Below are positions 24,489 to 34,581 of a stretch of 36,469 bases of DNA, piece by piece. This DNA comes from Porticoccaceae bacterium. GTDB lineage: Bacteria > Pseudomonadota > Gammaproteobacteria > Pseudomonadales > Porticoccaceae. The stretch lies in the NCBI GenBank assembly GCA_024639885.1, contig JAHEGD010000016.1, positions 1 to 36,469 on the forward strand, read 5' to 3'. A program made the position numbers and the translations under genes. Position 1 is the stretch's first letter; every line of letters begins with the position of its first letter. Below the pieces are notes generated by a model. The model saw nothing but the letters and a program-made list of their open reading frames with translations. It ran no database searches and was not told the origin of the DNA.

Positions 24489-25113
24489 GCGCGCTCTGCT
24501 ACTGGCCGCTGCGCTGGGCTGGTCGCCTGCGCTATTAGCCGAGCCGGCCAGCGACGCGATCGGCGCCGAACTGGCCGACCGCTTTGCCGCGGTCGAGCGC
24601 TGGCGCGGCGAGTTTATCCAGACCCTCATCGACATCAACGGCAACCTGCAACAGCAGGTGACCGGGCAGTTTGCGCTACAGCAGCCCAACCTGGTCGACT
24701 GGCACTACGCGGCGCCGCTCAATCAGCGGCTGGTCAGCGACGGCGAGACGCTGTGGTTTTACGACCGCGACCTAGAGCAGGTGACGGTGCGCGCCGTCGC
24801 CGAGCTGCTGCTGCAGTCGCCAGCGGCGATCTTGCTCGGCCAGCTGCCGGTTGGCGGCGGTTACCGCTACCGGGTGGAGCGCCGGGCCGAGCAGAGTCGC
24901 TACACGGTGGTGCCGACCGGCACTGCGCGCGGCGAGGTGTCCATTGAGCAGCTGACGATCATCTGGCAGGGCGATCAATTGCAAGGATTAGAGCTGCTCG
25001 ATGGACTCGGTCAGCGCACCGCGCTGGCCTTTAGCGGTATCGAGCGCGACCCAACCCTGGCGGCCGGCCGGTTCACTTTTACCCCGCCAGAGGGGGTTGA
25101 TGTTGTCCGTTAA
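24481..25113 (+). CDS. lolA: Outer-membrane lipoprotein carrier protein LolA
   Basis: LolA ferries lipoproteins across the periplasm from LolCDE to LolB. The protein is 210 residues, starts at GTG 24481 inside the end of ftsK, and has a signal peptide of about 20 residues ([14 protein letters not shown], cleavage near ALLA). The mature part has the LolA pattern: an initial amphipathic helix, [29 protein letters not shown] and [15 protein letters not shown]. The position between ftsK and rarA is conserved. The last 14 bases overlap rarA. Confidence 0.94.
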
Positions 25114-26482
25114 CAGCGACGATTTGTTCGGCGAGCCAACGCCTGCCGCAGCCGCCGAGCAGGGTGCCGGCCAGCCGCTGGCGGCGCGGATGCGGCCGCG
25201 CCAGCTGAGCGACTACCACGGCCAGCAGCATCTGCTCGGCGACGGCCGGCCACTGCGCCAGGCACTGCAGCGCGGTGTGCTGCACTCGATGATTTTGTGG
25301 GGGCCGCCCGGGGTGGGCAAAACCACCCTGGCAGAGATTATCGCCGCCGATTGCGACGCCCATATCGAACGGCTGTCGGCGGTACTCAGCGGAGTCAAAG
25401 AGATCCGCGCCGCAGTCGTCAACGCCCAGCAGCAGTGGAGCGTCTACCAGAAGCGGACCATCCTGTTTGTCGACGAAGTGCACCGTTTTAACAAGAGCCA
25501 GCAAGACGCCTTTCTGCCATTCGTTGAAAACGGCACCGTCACCTTTATCGGCGCCACCACCGAAAACCCCGCCTTTGAGCTCAACAATGCACTGCTGTCG
25601 CGCTGCCGTGTTTACACCCTCAATGCGCTCGACCACGACGCCATCGCGGCACTGCTGCAGAGCGCGCTGACCGACCCGGTGCGCGGCTTGGGCGGGCGCT
25701 GTGCTATCGACGACGATGCGCTGGCGCTGCTCTGCGATGTCGCCGACGGCGACGCCCGGCGGGCGCTCAATTTTCTTGAGATCGCCTCCGATCTGGCCGA
25801 GCAGACCATTACCCAAGCGCTGGTCGCCGAGGTGGTGCAGGGTGGCGCGCGGCGCCGTTTTGACCGCGGCGGCGACCATTTTTACGACCAGATATCGGCG
25901 CTGCACAAGTCGCTGCGCGGCTCTGACCCAGATGCCAGCCTGTACTGGTTTGCGCGCATGCTCGACGGTGGCTGCGATCCGCTCTATATCGCCCGGCGGC
26001 TGGTGCGAGTGGCCAGCGAGGACATCGGCAACGCCGACCCGCGGGCGCTGACTATCGCCCTGCAGAGCTGGGATGTGGTCGCCCGGCTCGGCTCGCCAGA
26101 GGGCGAGCTGGCGCTGGCGCAGACGGTCACCTACCTCGCCTGTGCGGCCAAGAGCAACGCCGTTTATAAAGCCTTTAACGCCGCCACCGCACTGGTCACG
26201 GCGGGCGGCTCGCTGGCGGTGCCCAACCACCTGCGCAACGCGCCGACCGAGCTGGCCAAACAGAGCGGCCACGCCGCCGGTTACCGCTACGCCCACGACG
26301 AGCCGGACGGCTTTGCCGCCGGCGAGAACTATTTCCCCGAGGCGCTCGCCCCGGTGCAGTTCTACCGTCCGGTTGAGCGCGGCTTAGAGCAGCAGATCGG
26401 CGCCAAACTGGCCCGCCTGCGCGAGGCCAACCGCACCGCGCTGGAGCAGCGCGGCAGCGCCGAACCGGGTGCGGCGCTGTGA
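25100..26482 (+). CDS. rarA: Replication-associated recombination protein RarA (MgsA)
   Basis: RarA is a clamp-loader-like AAA+ ATPase acting at stalled forks. It is 460 residues from the ATG at 25100, which follows AGAGGGGG (25089-25096) and lies within the lolA end; an upstream extension to 25001 is a shadow inside lolA. Visible are [16 protein letters not shown], Walker [10 protein letters not shown] (about 69), Walker [20 protein letters not shown], the sensor [12 protein letters not shown] with arginine finger SRCRVY, and the C-terminal tetramerisation region ([19 protein letters not shown], then APTELAK-type sequence). It overlaps crcB by 4 bases. Confidence 0.96.
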   Translation: MLSVNSDDLFGEPTPAAAAEQGAGQPLAARMRPRQLSDYHGQQHLLGDGRPLRQALQRGVLHSMILWGPPGVGKTTLAEIIAADCDAHIERLSAVLSGVKEIRAAVVNAQQQWSVYQKRTILFVDEVHRFNKSQQDAFLPFVENGTVTFIGATTENPAFELNNALLSRCRVYTLNALDHDAIAALLQSALTDPVRGLGGRCAIDDDALALLCDVADGDARRALNFLEIASDLAEQTITQALVAEVVQGGARRRFDRGGDHFYDQISALHKSLRGSDPDASLYWFARMLDGGCDPLYIARRLVRVASEDIGNADPRALTIALQSWDVVARLGSPEGELALAQTVTYLACAAKSNAVYKAFNAATALVTAGGSLAVPNHLRNAPTELAKQSGHAAGYRYAHDEPDGFAAGENYFPEALAPVQFYRPVERGLEQQIGAKLARLREANRTALEQRGSAEPGAAL

Positions 26483-26856
26483 GCGGGCTAACCGTGTTGG
26501 CGGTTGCCGCCGGCGGTGCGCTGGGTGCGGTGGCGCGCTACAGCCTGGCTAGCGCACTGCTGCGCAGCGGCGCGGCCGGTGGCTGGCCGTGGGCGACCTT
26601 TATCGCCAACTTGGTCGGCTCGGCGCTGATGGCGCTGCTATTTGTGTTGATTGTTGAGCGTGGCGGTTGGCCGCACGGCGCTCGGGAATTTTTAATGGTT
26701 GGGCTGCTCGGCGCGTTCACTACCTACTCAACCTTTTCCCTAGAGGCGCTGGCGTTGTGGCAAAATGGCCAGCCGCAAACCGCACTGCTCTACGCCGTGG
26801 CCACACCGCTGTGTGCCATCGCGCTGGCGGCGTTGGTCTACGCGCTTGTGCGCTAA
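26479..26856 (+). CDS. crcB: Fluoride ion channel CrcB/Fluc
   Basis: This inner-membrane fluoride exporter works as a dual-topology dimer. The 125-residue protein has four hydrophobic helices and the family signatures GGALGAVARYSL (about 12-23), FIANLVGSALMALL (about 41-54) and GLLGAFTTYSTFSLE (about 75-89), which hold the pore Asn, the Phe box and the Na-site Thr. The start is GTG 26479, overlapping the rarA stop as GTGA. No fluoride riboswitch is expected inside an overlapping operon and I see none, so expression probably follows rarA. Confidence 0.95.
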   Translation: MSGLTVLAVAAGGALGAVARYSLASALLRSGAAGGWPWATFIANLVGSALMALLFVLIVERGGWPHGAREFLMVGLLGAFTTYSTFSLEALALWQNGQPQTALLYAVATPLCAIALAALVYALVR

Positions 26857-26864
26857 CTTTTTAA

Positions 26865-28172
<1,308 letters not shown>

Positions 28173-28175
28173 CCG

Positions 28176-29591
28176 GTGGAGTACCTGCCGCTATTCCACA
28201 AGCTCGATGGCCAGCCGGTGCTGGTGGTCGGCGCTGGGCCGGTGGCCGCCCGCAAGATACGGTTGGTGGTTGCCGCCGGCGCCGCGGTCACCGTGGTCGC
28301 CCCGGCGGCCTGCGCCGAGGTGCAAGCGGCGGTGGCCGCTGGCCAGGTGACCCTTGTTGAGCGCTGTTACCAGCCGAACGATTTGGACGGCCGCGCGCTA
28401 GTGATCGTTGCCACCAACTTTCCCGAGGTCAACCGCCAAGTAGCCGGCGAGGCGACCGCGCGGCTGATCCCGCTTAACGCGGTCGACGCCAAAGAGCTCT
28501 GCACGGTGATCTTCCCGTCGATTGTCGACCGCTCGCCGGTGCAGATTGCCATCTCTACCGCCGGCACGGCGCCGGTCTTGGCGCGGCTGTTGCGAACCCA
28601 GCTAGAGGCGCTTTTGCCGGCCAGGCTGGGCGCGCTGGCCAGCTTGGCTAACGGCTTTCGCGAACGGGTAGCGGAGCGCATCGCCGAGCCGCTGCGCAAA
28701 AAATTCTGGGAGCAGGTGTTTGCCGGCCCGGTCGCCGAACAGAGCTACCAGGGCAACCTCGACAGCGCCGAGCGACAGCTGGCCGGCCAGCTCGACCAGT
28801 TTGTTGAGCAGCAAGCTGGCGCACCGCAGGGCGAGGTCTACTTAGTTGGCGGCGGCCCCGGCGACCCGGATCTGCTGACCTTTAAAGCGGTGCGGCTGAT
28901 GCAGCAGGCCGACATTGTGCTCTACGACCGGCTGGTGTCGCCCGCGGTGCTCGACAAAGTGCGCCGCGACGCCGAGCTGGTCTACGTCGGCAAGCGCGCC
29001 GGCGACCACGCCGTCAGCCAAGAGAATATCAACCTGAAGCTGGTTGAGTTTGCCCAGCAGGGGATGCGGGTGCTGCGCCTGAAGGGCGGCGACCCGTTTA
29101 TTTTTGGCCGCGGTGGCGAAGAGATCGCCACCCTGGCCGAGCACAACATTCCGTTTCAGGTGGTGCCCGGTATTACCGCTGCGGCTGGCTGTGCCAGTTA
29201 CGCTGGGATCCCGCTGACCCACCGCGACCACGCCCAATCGGTGCGCTTTATCGCCGGCCACCTGATGAGTGGCGAGCTGGATCTGGACTGGGCCGAACTG
29301 GCCAAGCCGCACCAGACGCTGGTGTTCTATATGGGGCTTAGCGGCATGGAGACCATCTGTGGCCAGCTGATCGCCCACGGCGCACCGGCCGGCAGACCGG
29401 CCGCGATTATCGAGAAGGGCACCCAGCCCGACCAGCGCAACTTTATCGCCGACCTGGCAACCCTGCCAGCCATGGTGCGCGCGGCCAATGCCGGTGCGCC
29501 GACGCTACTGATTGTCGGCGATGTGGTCGGCCTTCACCATCAACTCAACTGGTATCGGCCCAGCGCCGAGCCCGCAGGAGCAGAGCAGTGA
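28176..29591 (+). CDS. cysG: Siroheme synthase CysG (fused dehydrogenase/ferrochelatase and SUMT)
   Basis: CysG makes siroheme for sulfite and nitrite reductases. The 471-residue protein has the CysG-B part first: MEYLPLFHKLDGQPVLVVGAG with an NAD-binding loop, then ISTAGTAPVLARLLR. The C-terminal CysG-A uroporphyrinogen-III methyltransferase begins near residue 215: VYLVGGGPGDPDLLT, YDRLVSP, RLKGGDPFIFGRGGEE, and VVPGITAAAGCASYAGIPLTHRD, the last split by a short loop. The start is GTG 28176, three bases after the serS stop, with no clear Shine-Dalgarno, so translation is likely coupled. The stop overlaps gor by 4 bases. Confidence 0.96.
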   Translation: MEYLPLFHKLDGQPVLVVGAGPVAARKIRLVVAAGAAVTVVAPAACAEVQAAVAAGQVTLVERCYQPNDLDGRALVIVATNFPEVNRQVAGEATARLIPLNAVDAKELCTVIFPSIVDRSPVQIAISTAGTAPVLARLLRTQLEALLPARLGALASLANGFRERVAERIAEPLRKKFWEQVFAGPVAEQSYQGNLDSAERQLAGQLDQFVEQQAGAPQGEVYLVGGGPGDPDLLTFKAVRLMQQADIVLYDRLVSPAVLDKVRRDAELVYVGKRAGDHAVSQENINLKLVEFAQQGMRVLRLKGGDPFIFGRGGEEIATLAEHNIPFQVVPGITAAAGCASYAGIPLTHRDHAQSVRFIAGHLMSGELDLDWAELAKPHQTLVFYMGLSGMETICGQLIAHGAPAGRPAAIIEKGTQPDQRNFIADLATLPAMVRAANAGAPTLLIVGDVVGLHHQLNWYRPSAEPAGAEQ

Positions 29592-30976
29592 ATGACTACG
29601 ATCTGATAGTGGTTGGCGCCGGCAGTGGCGGGGTGCGCGCCGCGCGGCTGGCCGCCGGCCACGGCAAAAAGGTGGCGGTGATCGAGGGGCGCGCGCTCGG
29701 CGGCACCTGTGTCAACGTCGGCTGTGTACCGAAAAAACTGTTTGTCTACGCATCGCAGTTTAGTGAGCAGTTTGCCACCAGTGCTGGTTACGGCTGGAGC
29801 GTCGGCCAGCCGAGTTTTGATTGGCCGACCCTGCGCGACAACAAAACCGCCGAGATTGAACGGCTCAATGGCATCTATCAGCGCCTGCTCGACAACGCCG
29901 GCGCCGACGTGGTGCGCGGCTGGGCGACGCTGGCCGGGCCACACCAGGTCAACGTGGCGCTGGCCGATGGCGGCCAGCGCCAGTTGAGCGCCGATAAAAT
30001 TCTGTTGGCAACCGGCGGCCAGCCCTTTATGCCGGCCGTGCCGGGCGCGGAGCTGGCGGTCAGCTCCGACCAGATGTTCTACCTTGAGCAGCTGCCAGAG
30101 CGTGCGGTGGTGGTCGGCGGCGGTTACATCGCGGTCGAGTTTGCCGGCATCCTGAACGGGCTCGGCGTCGCCACAACGCTGGTCTACCGCGGGCCGACGC
30201 TGCTCAAGGCGTTTGACCACGAGCTGGGCGAGCGGCTGACCGACGAGCTGACTGCGGCCGGCATTGATGTGCGGCTAAACAGTGATGTGGTGGCTATCCA
30301 CGGCAGCGGCCAGCCGACCGCGGCCGAGCTCGCCAGCGGCGAACAGCTGCCGTGCGGACTGGTGCTGTACGCCACTGGCCGGCGCGCCGCCACCGCAGGG
30401 TTGGGGCTGGAGCAGACCGGCGCGGTGCTGCGCGACAACGGCTCGCTGGTGGTTGATGAGCGCTTTGCCACCGCCGAGCCATCGATCCACGCCATCGGCG
30501 ACATGATCGATCGGCTGCAGCTGACCCCGGTGGCGATCCGCGAGGCAGTGGCACTGATCGACCAGCTCTATGGCAGTGGTTCGGCAGCGTTTAGTTATGC
30601 CGATATCCCCACCGCGGTATTCAGCCAGCCGGAGCTGGCCACCGTCGGCTCCGCCGAGCAGGTGGCGGTCGCCGAATACCCGCAGCTGGATGTCTATGTA
30701 ACCGAGTTTAAGCCGATGCTGGCAACACTGGGCGGCGGCCACGGCAAGATAGTGATGAAGCTGCTGGTCGATGCCAGCAGCGACCGGGTGGTGGCTGCCC
30801 ATATGTTGGGTGAGCACGCGGCAGAGACCATTCAAGGGCTGGCTATTGCGATTAAAGCCGGCGCCAGCAAGGCGCACTTTGATGCCACGGTTGGAATCCA
30901 CCCGTCGGCGGCCGAAGAGTGGGTGACCCTGCGTCAGGTGACGCGGCGTTACCGCGACGGGGTGCTGGCCAATTAG
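29588..30976 (+). CDS. gor: Glutathione-disulfide reductase
   Basis: This FAD enzyme reduces oxidised glutathione with NADPH in the cytosol. The 462-residue protein has the FAD motif VVGAGSGGVRAARLAA, redox pair Cys41 and Cys46 in GGTCVNVGCVPKKL, the second Rossmann motif VVGGGYIAVEFAGIL with an Arg in the following strand (VYRG) as expected for NADPH use, FAD motif HAIGDM, and the C-terminal catalytic GIHPSAAEEWVTLR whose His-Glu pair serves the partner subunit. That C-terminal motif distinguishes it from dihydrolipoamide or mercuric reductases. GTG 29588 follows AGGAG by 7 bases. It converges on tetR with a 6-base gap. Confidence 0.95.
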   Translation: MNDYDLIVVGAGSGGVRAARLAAGHGKKVAVIEGRALGGTCVNVGCVPKKLFVYASQFSEQFATSAGYGWSVGQPSFDWPTLRDNKTAEIERLNGIYQRLLDNAGADVVRGWATLAGPHQVNVALADGGQRQLSADKILLATGGQPFMPAVPGAELAVSSDQMFYLEQLPERAVVVGGGYIAVEFAGILNGLGVATTLVYRGPTLLKAFDHELGERLTDELTAAGIDVRLNSDVVAIHGSGQPTAAELASGEQLPCGLVLYATGRRAATAGLGLEQTGAVLRDNGSLVVDERFATAEPSIHAIGDMIDRLQLTPVAIREAVALIDQLYGSGSAAFSYADIPTAVFSQPELATVGSAEQVAVAEYPQLDVYVTEFKPMLATLGGGHGKIVMKLLVDASSDRVVAAHMLGEHAAETIQGLAIAIKAGASKAHFDATVGIHPSAAEEWVTLRQVTRRYRDGVLAN

Positions 30977-30982
30977 CTGCGG

Positions 30983-31627
30983 CTAAAATTGACTTCTGGC
31001 GCGCTCCAGCAGCGCCAGACAGAGAAACTTCAGCTCGCCTAGGGTCGCTTCGCGGTCGCTTGCGGTCTGGTTGACCGCCACCAGCAGCAGCGCGTGGGTC
31101 AACTCCAGCCAGGTGCGTGCCAGTCGGCGCAGCGCCTGCGGGTTGCTGCCCAGCTCCAGTGCCGCAAACTGCGTCGACATCGCGTCAATCACCAGCTGGT
31201 CGTGGGCATCGTCGAGCGCTTTCAGCTCGGGCACGCCAAACATCGCCTGCACCAGCGGCAGCAGGCCGCGCTGACTGGTGTAGACCGCCAGTAGCGCCGC
31301 CACGGTCTGCTCGACAAACTGGCGCAGCCCGACCGGCCCGCTGGCCGCATCGAGCTGCTGCAGGGCACTGTCCATCTCGCCGAGCCACTGCTCAGCTAGC
31401 GCATAGAGCACGGCGTGCTTGTTGGGGAAGTAGTGGTAGAGCGTGCCGACCGAAATGCCGGAGGTTTTGGCGATAAGAATGGTGGTTAAGTCATCTAGCC
31501 CGACCTCGTCGAGCAGTGCCGCGGTCACCTGCAGAATCTGCTCGCGGCGCTCAAGTGCCCGCTGTTGCACCGGCTGGTTGCGCGGCGCGATGTTGCGAAT
31601 CGGTTTGTTGGCTGGCTGCTCGGTCAT
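30983..31627 (-). CDS. TetR/AcrR family transcriptional regulator
   Basis: The protein has 214 residues with a TetR helix-turn-helix at about residues 35-70: REQILQVTAALLDEVG, then LTTILIAKTSGISVGTLYHYFPNK. The C-terminal helical ligand domain is unassignable. The open frame runs to 31750, but ATG 31627 follows GGGGAG and gives the normal TetR architecture. It lies 11 bases downstream of puuB on the same strand, so the two form an operon divergent from puuA. A natural inference is that it controls the puuB-tetR and puuA promoters, whose shared region carries two dyads (33027-33044 and 33058-33073). Its inducer could be a polyamine or gamma-glutamyl intermediate. Confidence 0.92.
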   Translation of the reverse strand: MTEQPANKPIRNIAPRNQPVQQRALERREQILQVTAALLDEVGLDDLTTILIAKTSGISVGTLYHYFPNKHAVLYALAEQWLGEMDSALQQLDAASGPVGLRQFVEQTVAALLAVYTSQRGLLPLVQAMFGVPELKALDDAHDQLVIDAMSTQFAALELGSNPQALRRLARTWLELTHALLLVAVNQTASDREATLGELKFLCLALLERARSQF

Positions 31628-31638
31628 CGTACTCTCCC

Positions 31639-32925
31639 CTAAAGCCGGTCGCGCAGCGCGTAGTAGGCCATACCGGCGACCATGCCGGGCCAGCGCAACA
31701 GCGTGCCGCCGGGAAATTTCTGGCGTGGTAGGTTGGCAAATAGCTCCCACCGGCTGCGCTCGCCGGCGATCGCCTCGGCCAGCAACTTGCCGCCGAGGGT
31801 GGCGGTGGGCACGCCGTGACCCGAATAGCCCTGCGCGTACCAGATGTTATCCGCCAACTGGCCAAAGTCCGGCATGCGCCGCAGCGTAATAGCCAGTGTG
31901 CCGCCCCAACCGTAGTCGAGCCGGGTATCGGCTAGCTGCGGGTAAATTGACAAAATGTGCGGCCTGACAAAGCCGACAATATCGCGCGGAAACGCCCGCC
32001 GATAGTTCTCGCCGCCGCCAAACACCAGCCGGTTGTCGGCCGACAGCCGCCAGTAGTTGATCACAAAGCGGCTATCTTGGGCGGCGCTGCCGCCTGGCAG
32101 CAGCGACTGTGCCAGGGCCGGGCTGAGCGGCTCGCTGGCGGCGATGAAGTTGTTTATCGGCATGATGGTACCGGCCATGGCCGGCACCAAGTTGCCGAGG
32201 TAGCCGTTGCAGGCAACTATCAGCTGCTTGGCGCGCACCTGGCCGTGGGCGGTGGTGGCGGTGACACCGTCGCTGTCGCTGGCAAATGATACGGCGCGGC
32301 TATGCTCGTAGAGGGTGGCGCCGGCCGCTTGTGCAGCCTCGGCCAGCCCCAGCGCGTAACGATAGGGGTCGAGATGGCGCGAGCGGGTGTCGAGTAGGCC
32401 GCCGTAAAACTGGCTGCTACCGACCTGCTCGGCTAGCTCATCGGCGGCCAGATAGCGGCAATCGGCGTAGCCATACTGACGCTTAAGAAAATCTACTTCC
32501 TCAATATAATCAGTTATATAGCGTTTTTTATGGGCAACGTGGATGATATTGTTGCGCAGCCCACAATCGATGCTGTGGTCGGCGACCAACTGCTCGACCA
32601 GCTCGACCGCCTCAAGGCCGAGCTGCCAGAGCGCGCTGGCCGCAGTGGCACCCAGCTGCGCCTGCAGGGTCTGCTGGTCGACCCGCTGGCCCACCCCAAC
32701 ATGACCGCCGTTGCGACCAGAGGCGCCCGACGCCAGCGTGTTGGCCTCCAGCAGAGCAACACTGCGACCCTGTTTGGCGAGGTGTAGCGCTGCTGACAGG
32801 CCGGTGTAGCCGCCACCGATGATGCAGACATCGGCGCACTGCTCGCCGGCCAGCCCCGGCAGGACCGGGACAATGCCGGCGGCGGTAGCGGTGGCGGCAT
32901 AGAGGGTGTTGAGTGGCTGCTGCAT
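31639..32925 (-). CDS. puuB: FAD-dependent gamma-glutamylputrescine oxidase-like protein
   Basis: This DAO-family flavoenzyme of 428 residues would oxidise a gamma-glutamylated amine to the aldehyde with release of H2O2 and ammonia. FAD-binding DVCIIGGGYTGLSAALHLA is at about residues 32-50, followed by LEANTLASGASGRNGG. The C-terminal half matches PuuB closely: NYWRLSADNRLVFGGG, DYGWGGTLAITLRRMP, WYAQGYSGHGVPTATLGGKL and FANLPRQKFPGGTLLRWP. The frame is open to 33054, but ATG 32925 (MQQPLNTLY) matches the usual length. It is divergent from puuA, 298 bases apart, and upstream of tetR. The exact amine substrate is inferred; related enzymes act on other amines. Confidence 0.9.
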   Translation of the reverse strand: MQQPLNTLYAATATAAGIVPVLPGLAGEQCADVCIIGGGYTGLSAALHLAKQGRSVALLEANTLASGASGRNGGHVGVGQRVDQQTLQAQLGATAASALWQLGLEAVELVEQLVADHSIDCGLRNNIIHVAHKKRYITDYIEEVDFLKRQYGYADCRYLAADELAEQVGSSQFYGGLLDTRSRHLDPYRYALGLAEAAQAAGATLYEHSRAVSFASDSDGVTATTAHGQVRAKQLIVACNGYLGNLVPAMAGTIMPINNFIAASEPLSPALAQSLLPGGSAAQDSRFVINYWRLSADNRLVFGGGENYRRAFPRDIVGFVRPHILSIYPQLADTRLDYGWGGTLAITLRRMPDFGQLADNIWYAQGYSGHGVPTATLGGKLLAEAIAGERSRWELFANLPRQKFPGGTLLRWPGMVAGMAYYALRDRL

Positions 32926-32999
32926 GTAGGCCTCGGTGCAATCGGTGGAGTGGGGCGGCTGACCCCAGTATGGCCCAAACGGCGGCGACTGGGACAAAA

Positions 33000-33028
33000 T
33001 TGACTTTAACGCAATTCCGAATGATAAT
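33000..33028 (+). promoter_or_regulatory. Sigma70-type promoter for puuA
   Basis: TTGACT (33000-33005), 17 bases, GATAAT (33023-33028): five of six matches at each box and ideal spacing, the best promoter in the window. It sits in an AT-rich island of otherwise GC-rich DNA and would give a leader of about 190 bases before puuA. Confidence 0.7.
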
Positions 33029-33044
33029 TCAATTAAATTTGAAT
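33027..33044. promoter_or_regulatory. AT-rich dyad over the puuA -10/start site
   Basis: Perfect arms ATTCAA and TTGAAT are separated by 6 bases, overlapping the end of the -10 box and the expected transcription start. A repressor bound here would block initiation. It is the less distinctive of the two candidate operators because the region is AT-rich. Confidence 0.4.
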
Positions 33045-33057
33045 AAAAGCTCAAAAT

Positions 33058-33073
33058 GTAAGTATCAACTTAC
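33058..33073. promoter_or_regulatory. Candidate TetR operator
   Basis: A perfect 16-base dyad: GTAAGT, ATCA, ACTTAC. Arm length and spacing suit a TetR dimer. It lies roughly 25-40 bases downstream of the predicted puuA start site and between the divergent puuB-tetR and puuA units, where the linked TetR regulator would be expected to bind. Confidence 0.55.
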
Positions 33074-33076
33074 CGC

Positions 33077-33113
33077 TTTGGGCCCGCCATGCGGGCGGCC
33101 TGAGAGCCTCAAA
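33077..33113 (+). other. Structured element in the puuA leader
   Basis: An inner hairpin GCCCGC (33082-33087), loop CAT, GCGGGC (33091-33096) is followed by sequence allowing an alternative outer stem of TTTGGGC (33077-33083) with GCC-T-CAAA (33106-33113). The two pairings compete in part. It could be a REP-like element or a leader control structure; no known riboswitch class is recognised. Confidence 0.35.
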
Positions 33114-33223
33114 CAGCTACTGCAAATAGATAGCGGCGCCGTTTGGGTTGCGCTAGACTGCGTGGCAGGGCGCTACTGACCGCACCGGCGGTGGTGAGCG
33201 ACAGACAGCAAATAGGTGGTTTT

Positions 33224-34567
33224 ATGACGTCCCAAAATATCGTTGAGCAGTGGCTGCGCGACAACAACATTACCGAAGTGGAGTGTCTGGTGCCGGATAT
33301 GACCGGCAACGCCCGCGGCAAATTTATCCCGGCCAAGAAGTTCCTCAAAGAGGAGAGCCGGCTGCCAGAGGGCATTCTTGCCCAGACCGTGACTGGCGAG
33401 TACAGCGACGACTACTGGGAGCTGCTGGAGACCATCGACGGCGACATGATGCTGGAGCCCGACCCGACCACCATGCGGCTGGTACCGTGGGCCAACGAGC
33501 GCACTGCGCAGATTATTCACGACTGCTTTACCAAGTCGGGCGACCCGCACCCGTTCTCTACCCGCAATGTACTCAAGCGTATTCTCGGCCTCTACGAGCA
33601 AGAGGGGTGGCGGCCGGTGGTGGCGCCGGAGATGGAGTTCTATCTCATTGAGCGCAATCTAGACCCCGACCTAGAGCTGCAGCCGCCGGTCGGCCGCTCT
33701 GGACGGCCGGAGAAGGCCCGCCAATCCTACAGTATTGACGCCGCCAACGAATTTGAGCCGATTGTCGAATCGATGTACGCCTACTGCGAAGAGATGGACT
33801 TGGACATCGATACGCTGATCCACGAATCGGGCGCCGCCCAGCTAGAAGTGAACTTTATCCACGGCGACGCGCTGTCGCTGGCGGATCAGGTGTTCACCTT
33901 CAAGCGCACCATGCGCGAGGTGGCGATGAAGCACAATATCTACGCCACCTTTATGGCCAAGCCGCACGCCGGCGAGCCCGGCTCGGCTAAACATATCCAC
34001 CAGAGCATTGTTGACGCGACCACCGGCCAGAACATTTTTGCCGACCAAAATGGCGCTTACAGCCCGGCGTTTTACAATTATATCGGTGGCTTACAGAAGT
34101 ATTCTCCATTTGTTATGAGCTTTTTTGCCCCCAACGTCAACAGCTACCGGCGGTTTACCCGCGAGGTGTCGGCGCCGATCAACCTGCACTGGGGGTTTGA
34201 TAACCGCACCACCGGGCTGCGTGTGCCCGATGCCTCGCCGGCCAGCTACCGGGTCGAAAACCGCTTCCCGGGGGCCGATGTCAATCCGTACCTATCGTTC
34301 GCGGCGACCCTGGCGTGCGGCTATCTGGGCATGAAGAAGGGTATCGAGGCGACCCCGCCGTTTGCCGGCAACGCCTATAACGAGGAGCTCGACCTGCCAC
34401 GTACACTTGAAGAGAGCCTGCGTCGGCTGCAGGACGACCAAGACGTGGTCGACCTGTTTGGCGAGAAGTTTATCCAGCTCTACACCAGCATCAAACTGGA
34501 AGAGTTTGAGGAGTTCAACCGGGTGATCTCATCGTGGGAGCGCGAGCACCTGCTGCTGAACGTCTAA
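33224..34567 (+). CDS. puuA: Glutamine synthetase family protein, gamma-glutamylputrescine synthetase-like
   Basis: This GS-fold ligase of 447 residues would attach glutamate to putrescine or a related amine with ATP, the first step of gamma-glutamylated polyamine breakdown. It lacks the assimilatory GS signatures. It instead has MEFYLIERN, ESGAAQLEVNFIHGDAL, MAKPHAGEPGSAKHIHQS (ATP/metal site) and NRTTGLRVPDASPASYRVENR, as in PuuA/PauA proteins. The frame opens at 33143, but ATG 33224 after AGGTGG gives the conserved start. It is preceded by a strong promoter and possible operators and is divergent from puuB-tetR. PuuC, PuuD and a putrescine transporter are not in the window. The stop overlaps that of the integrase by 3 bases. 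Related GS-like enzymes use ethanolamine or other amines, so the substrate is provisional. Confidence 0.9.
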   Translation: MTSQNIVEQWLRDNNITEVECLVPDMTGNARGKFIPAKKFLKEESRLPEGILAQTVTGEYSDDYWELLETIDGDMMLEPDPTTMRLVPWANERTAQIIHDCFTKSGDPHPFSTRNVLKRILGLYEQEGWRPVVAPEMEFYLIERNLDPDLELQPPVGRSGRPEKARQSYSIDAANEFEPIVESMYAYCEEMDLDIDTLIHESGAAQLEVNFIHGDALSLADQVFTFKRTMREVAMKHNIYATFMAKPHAGEPGSAKHIHQSIVDATTGQNIFADQNGAYSPAFYNYIGGLQKYSPFVMSFFAPNVNSYRRFTREVSAPINLHWGFDNRTTGLRVPDASPASYRVENRFPGADVNPYLSFAATLACGYLGMKKGIEATPPFAGNAYNEELDLPRTLEESLRRLQDDQDVVDLFGEKFIQLYTSIKLEEFEEFNRVISSWEREHLLLNV

Positions 34568-34581
34568 ACCGTACGTTTTTT
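34559..34581 (+). terminator. Weak terminator candidate after puuA
   Basis: Arms AACGT (34559-34563) and ACGTT (34573-34577) with a 9-base loop run into six T. The stem is short and overlaps both the puuA stop and the end of the convergent integrase gene. Weak. Confidence 0.3.

Noticed and set aside
25079-26296. 405-codon minus-strand open frame
   Set aside because: Entirely antisense to rarA, which has clear AAA+ motifs; long antisense frames are expected in GC-rich DNA.
29540-30220. 226-codon minus-strand open frame
   Set aside because: Antisense to gor; no independent support.
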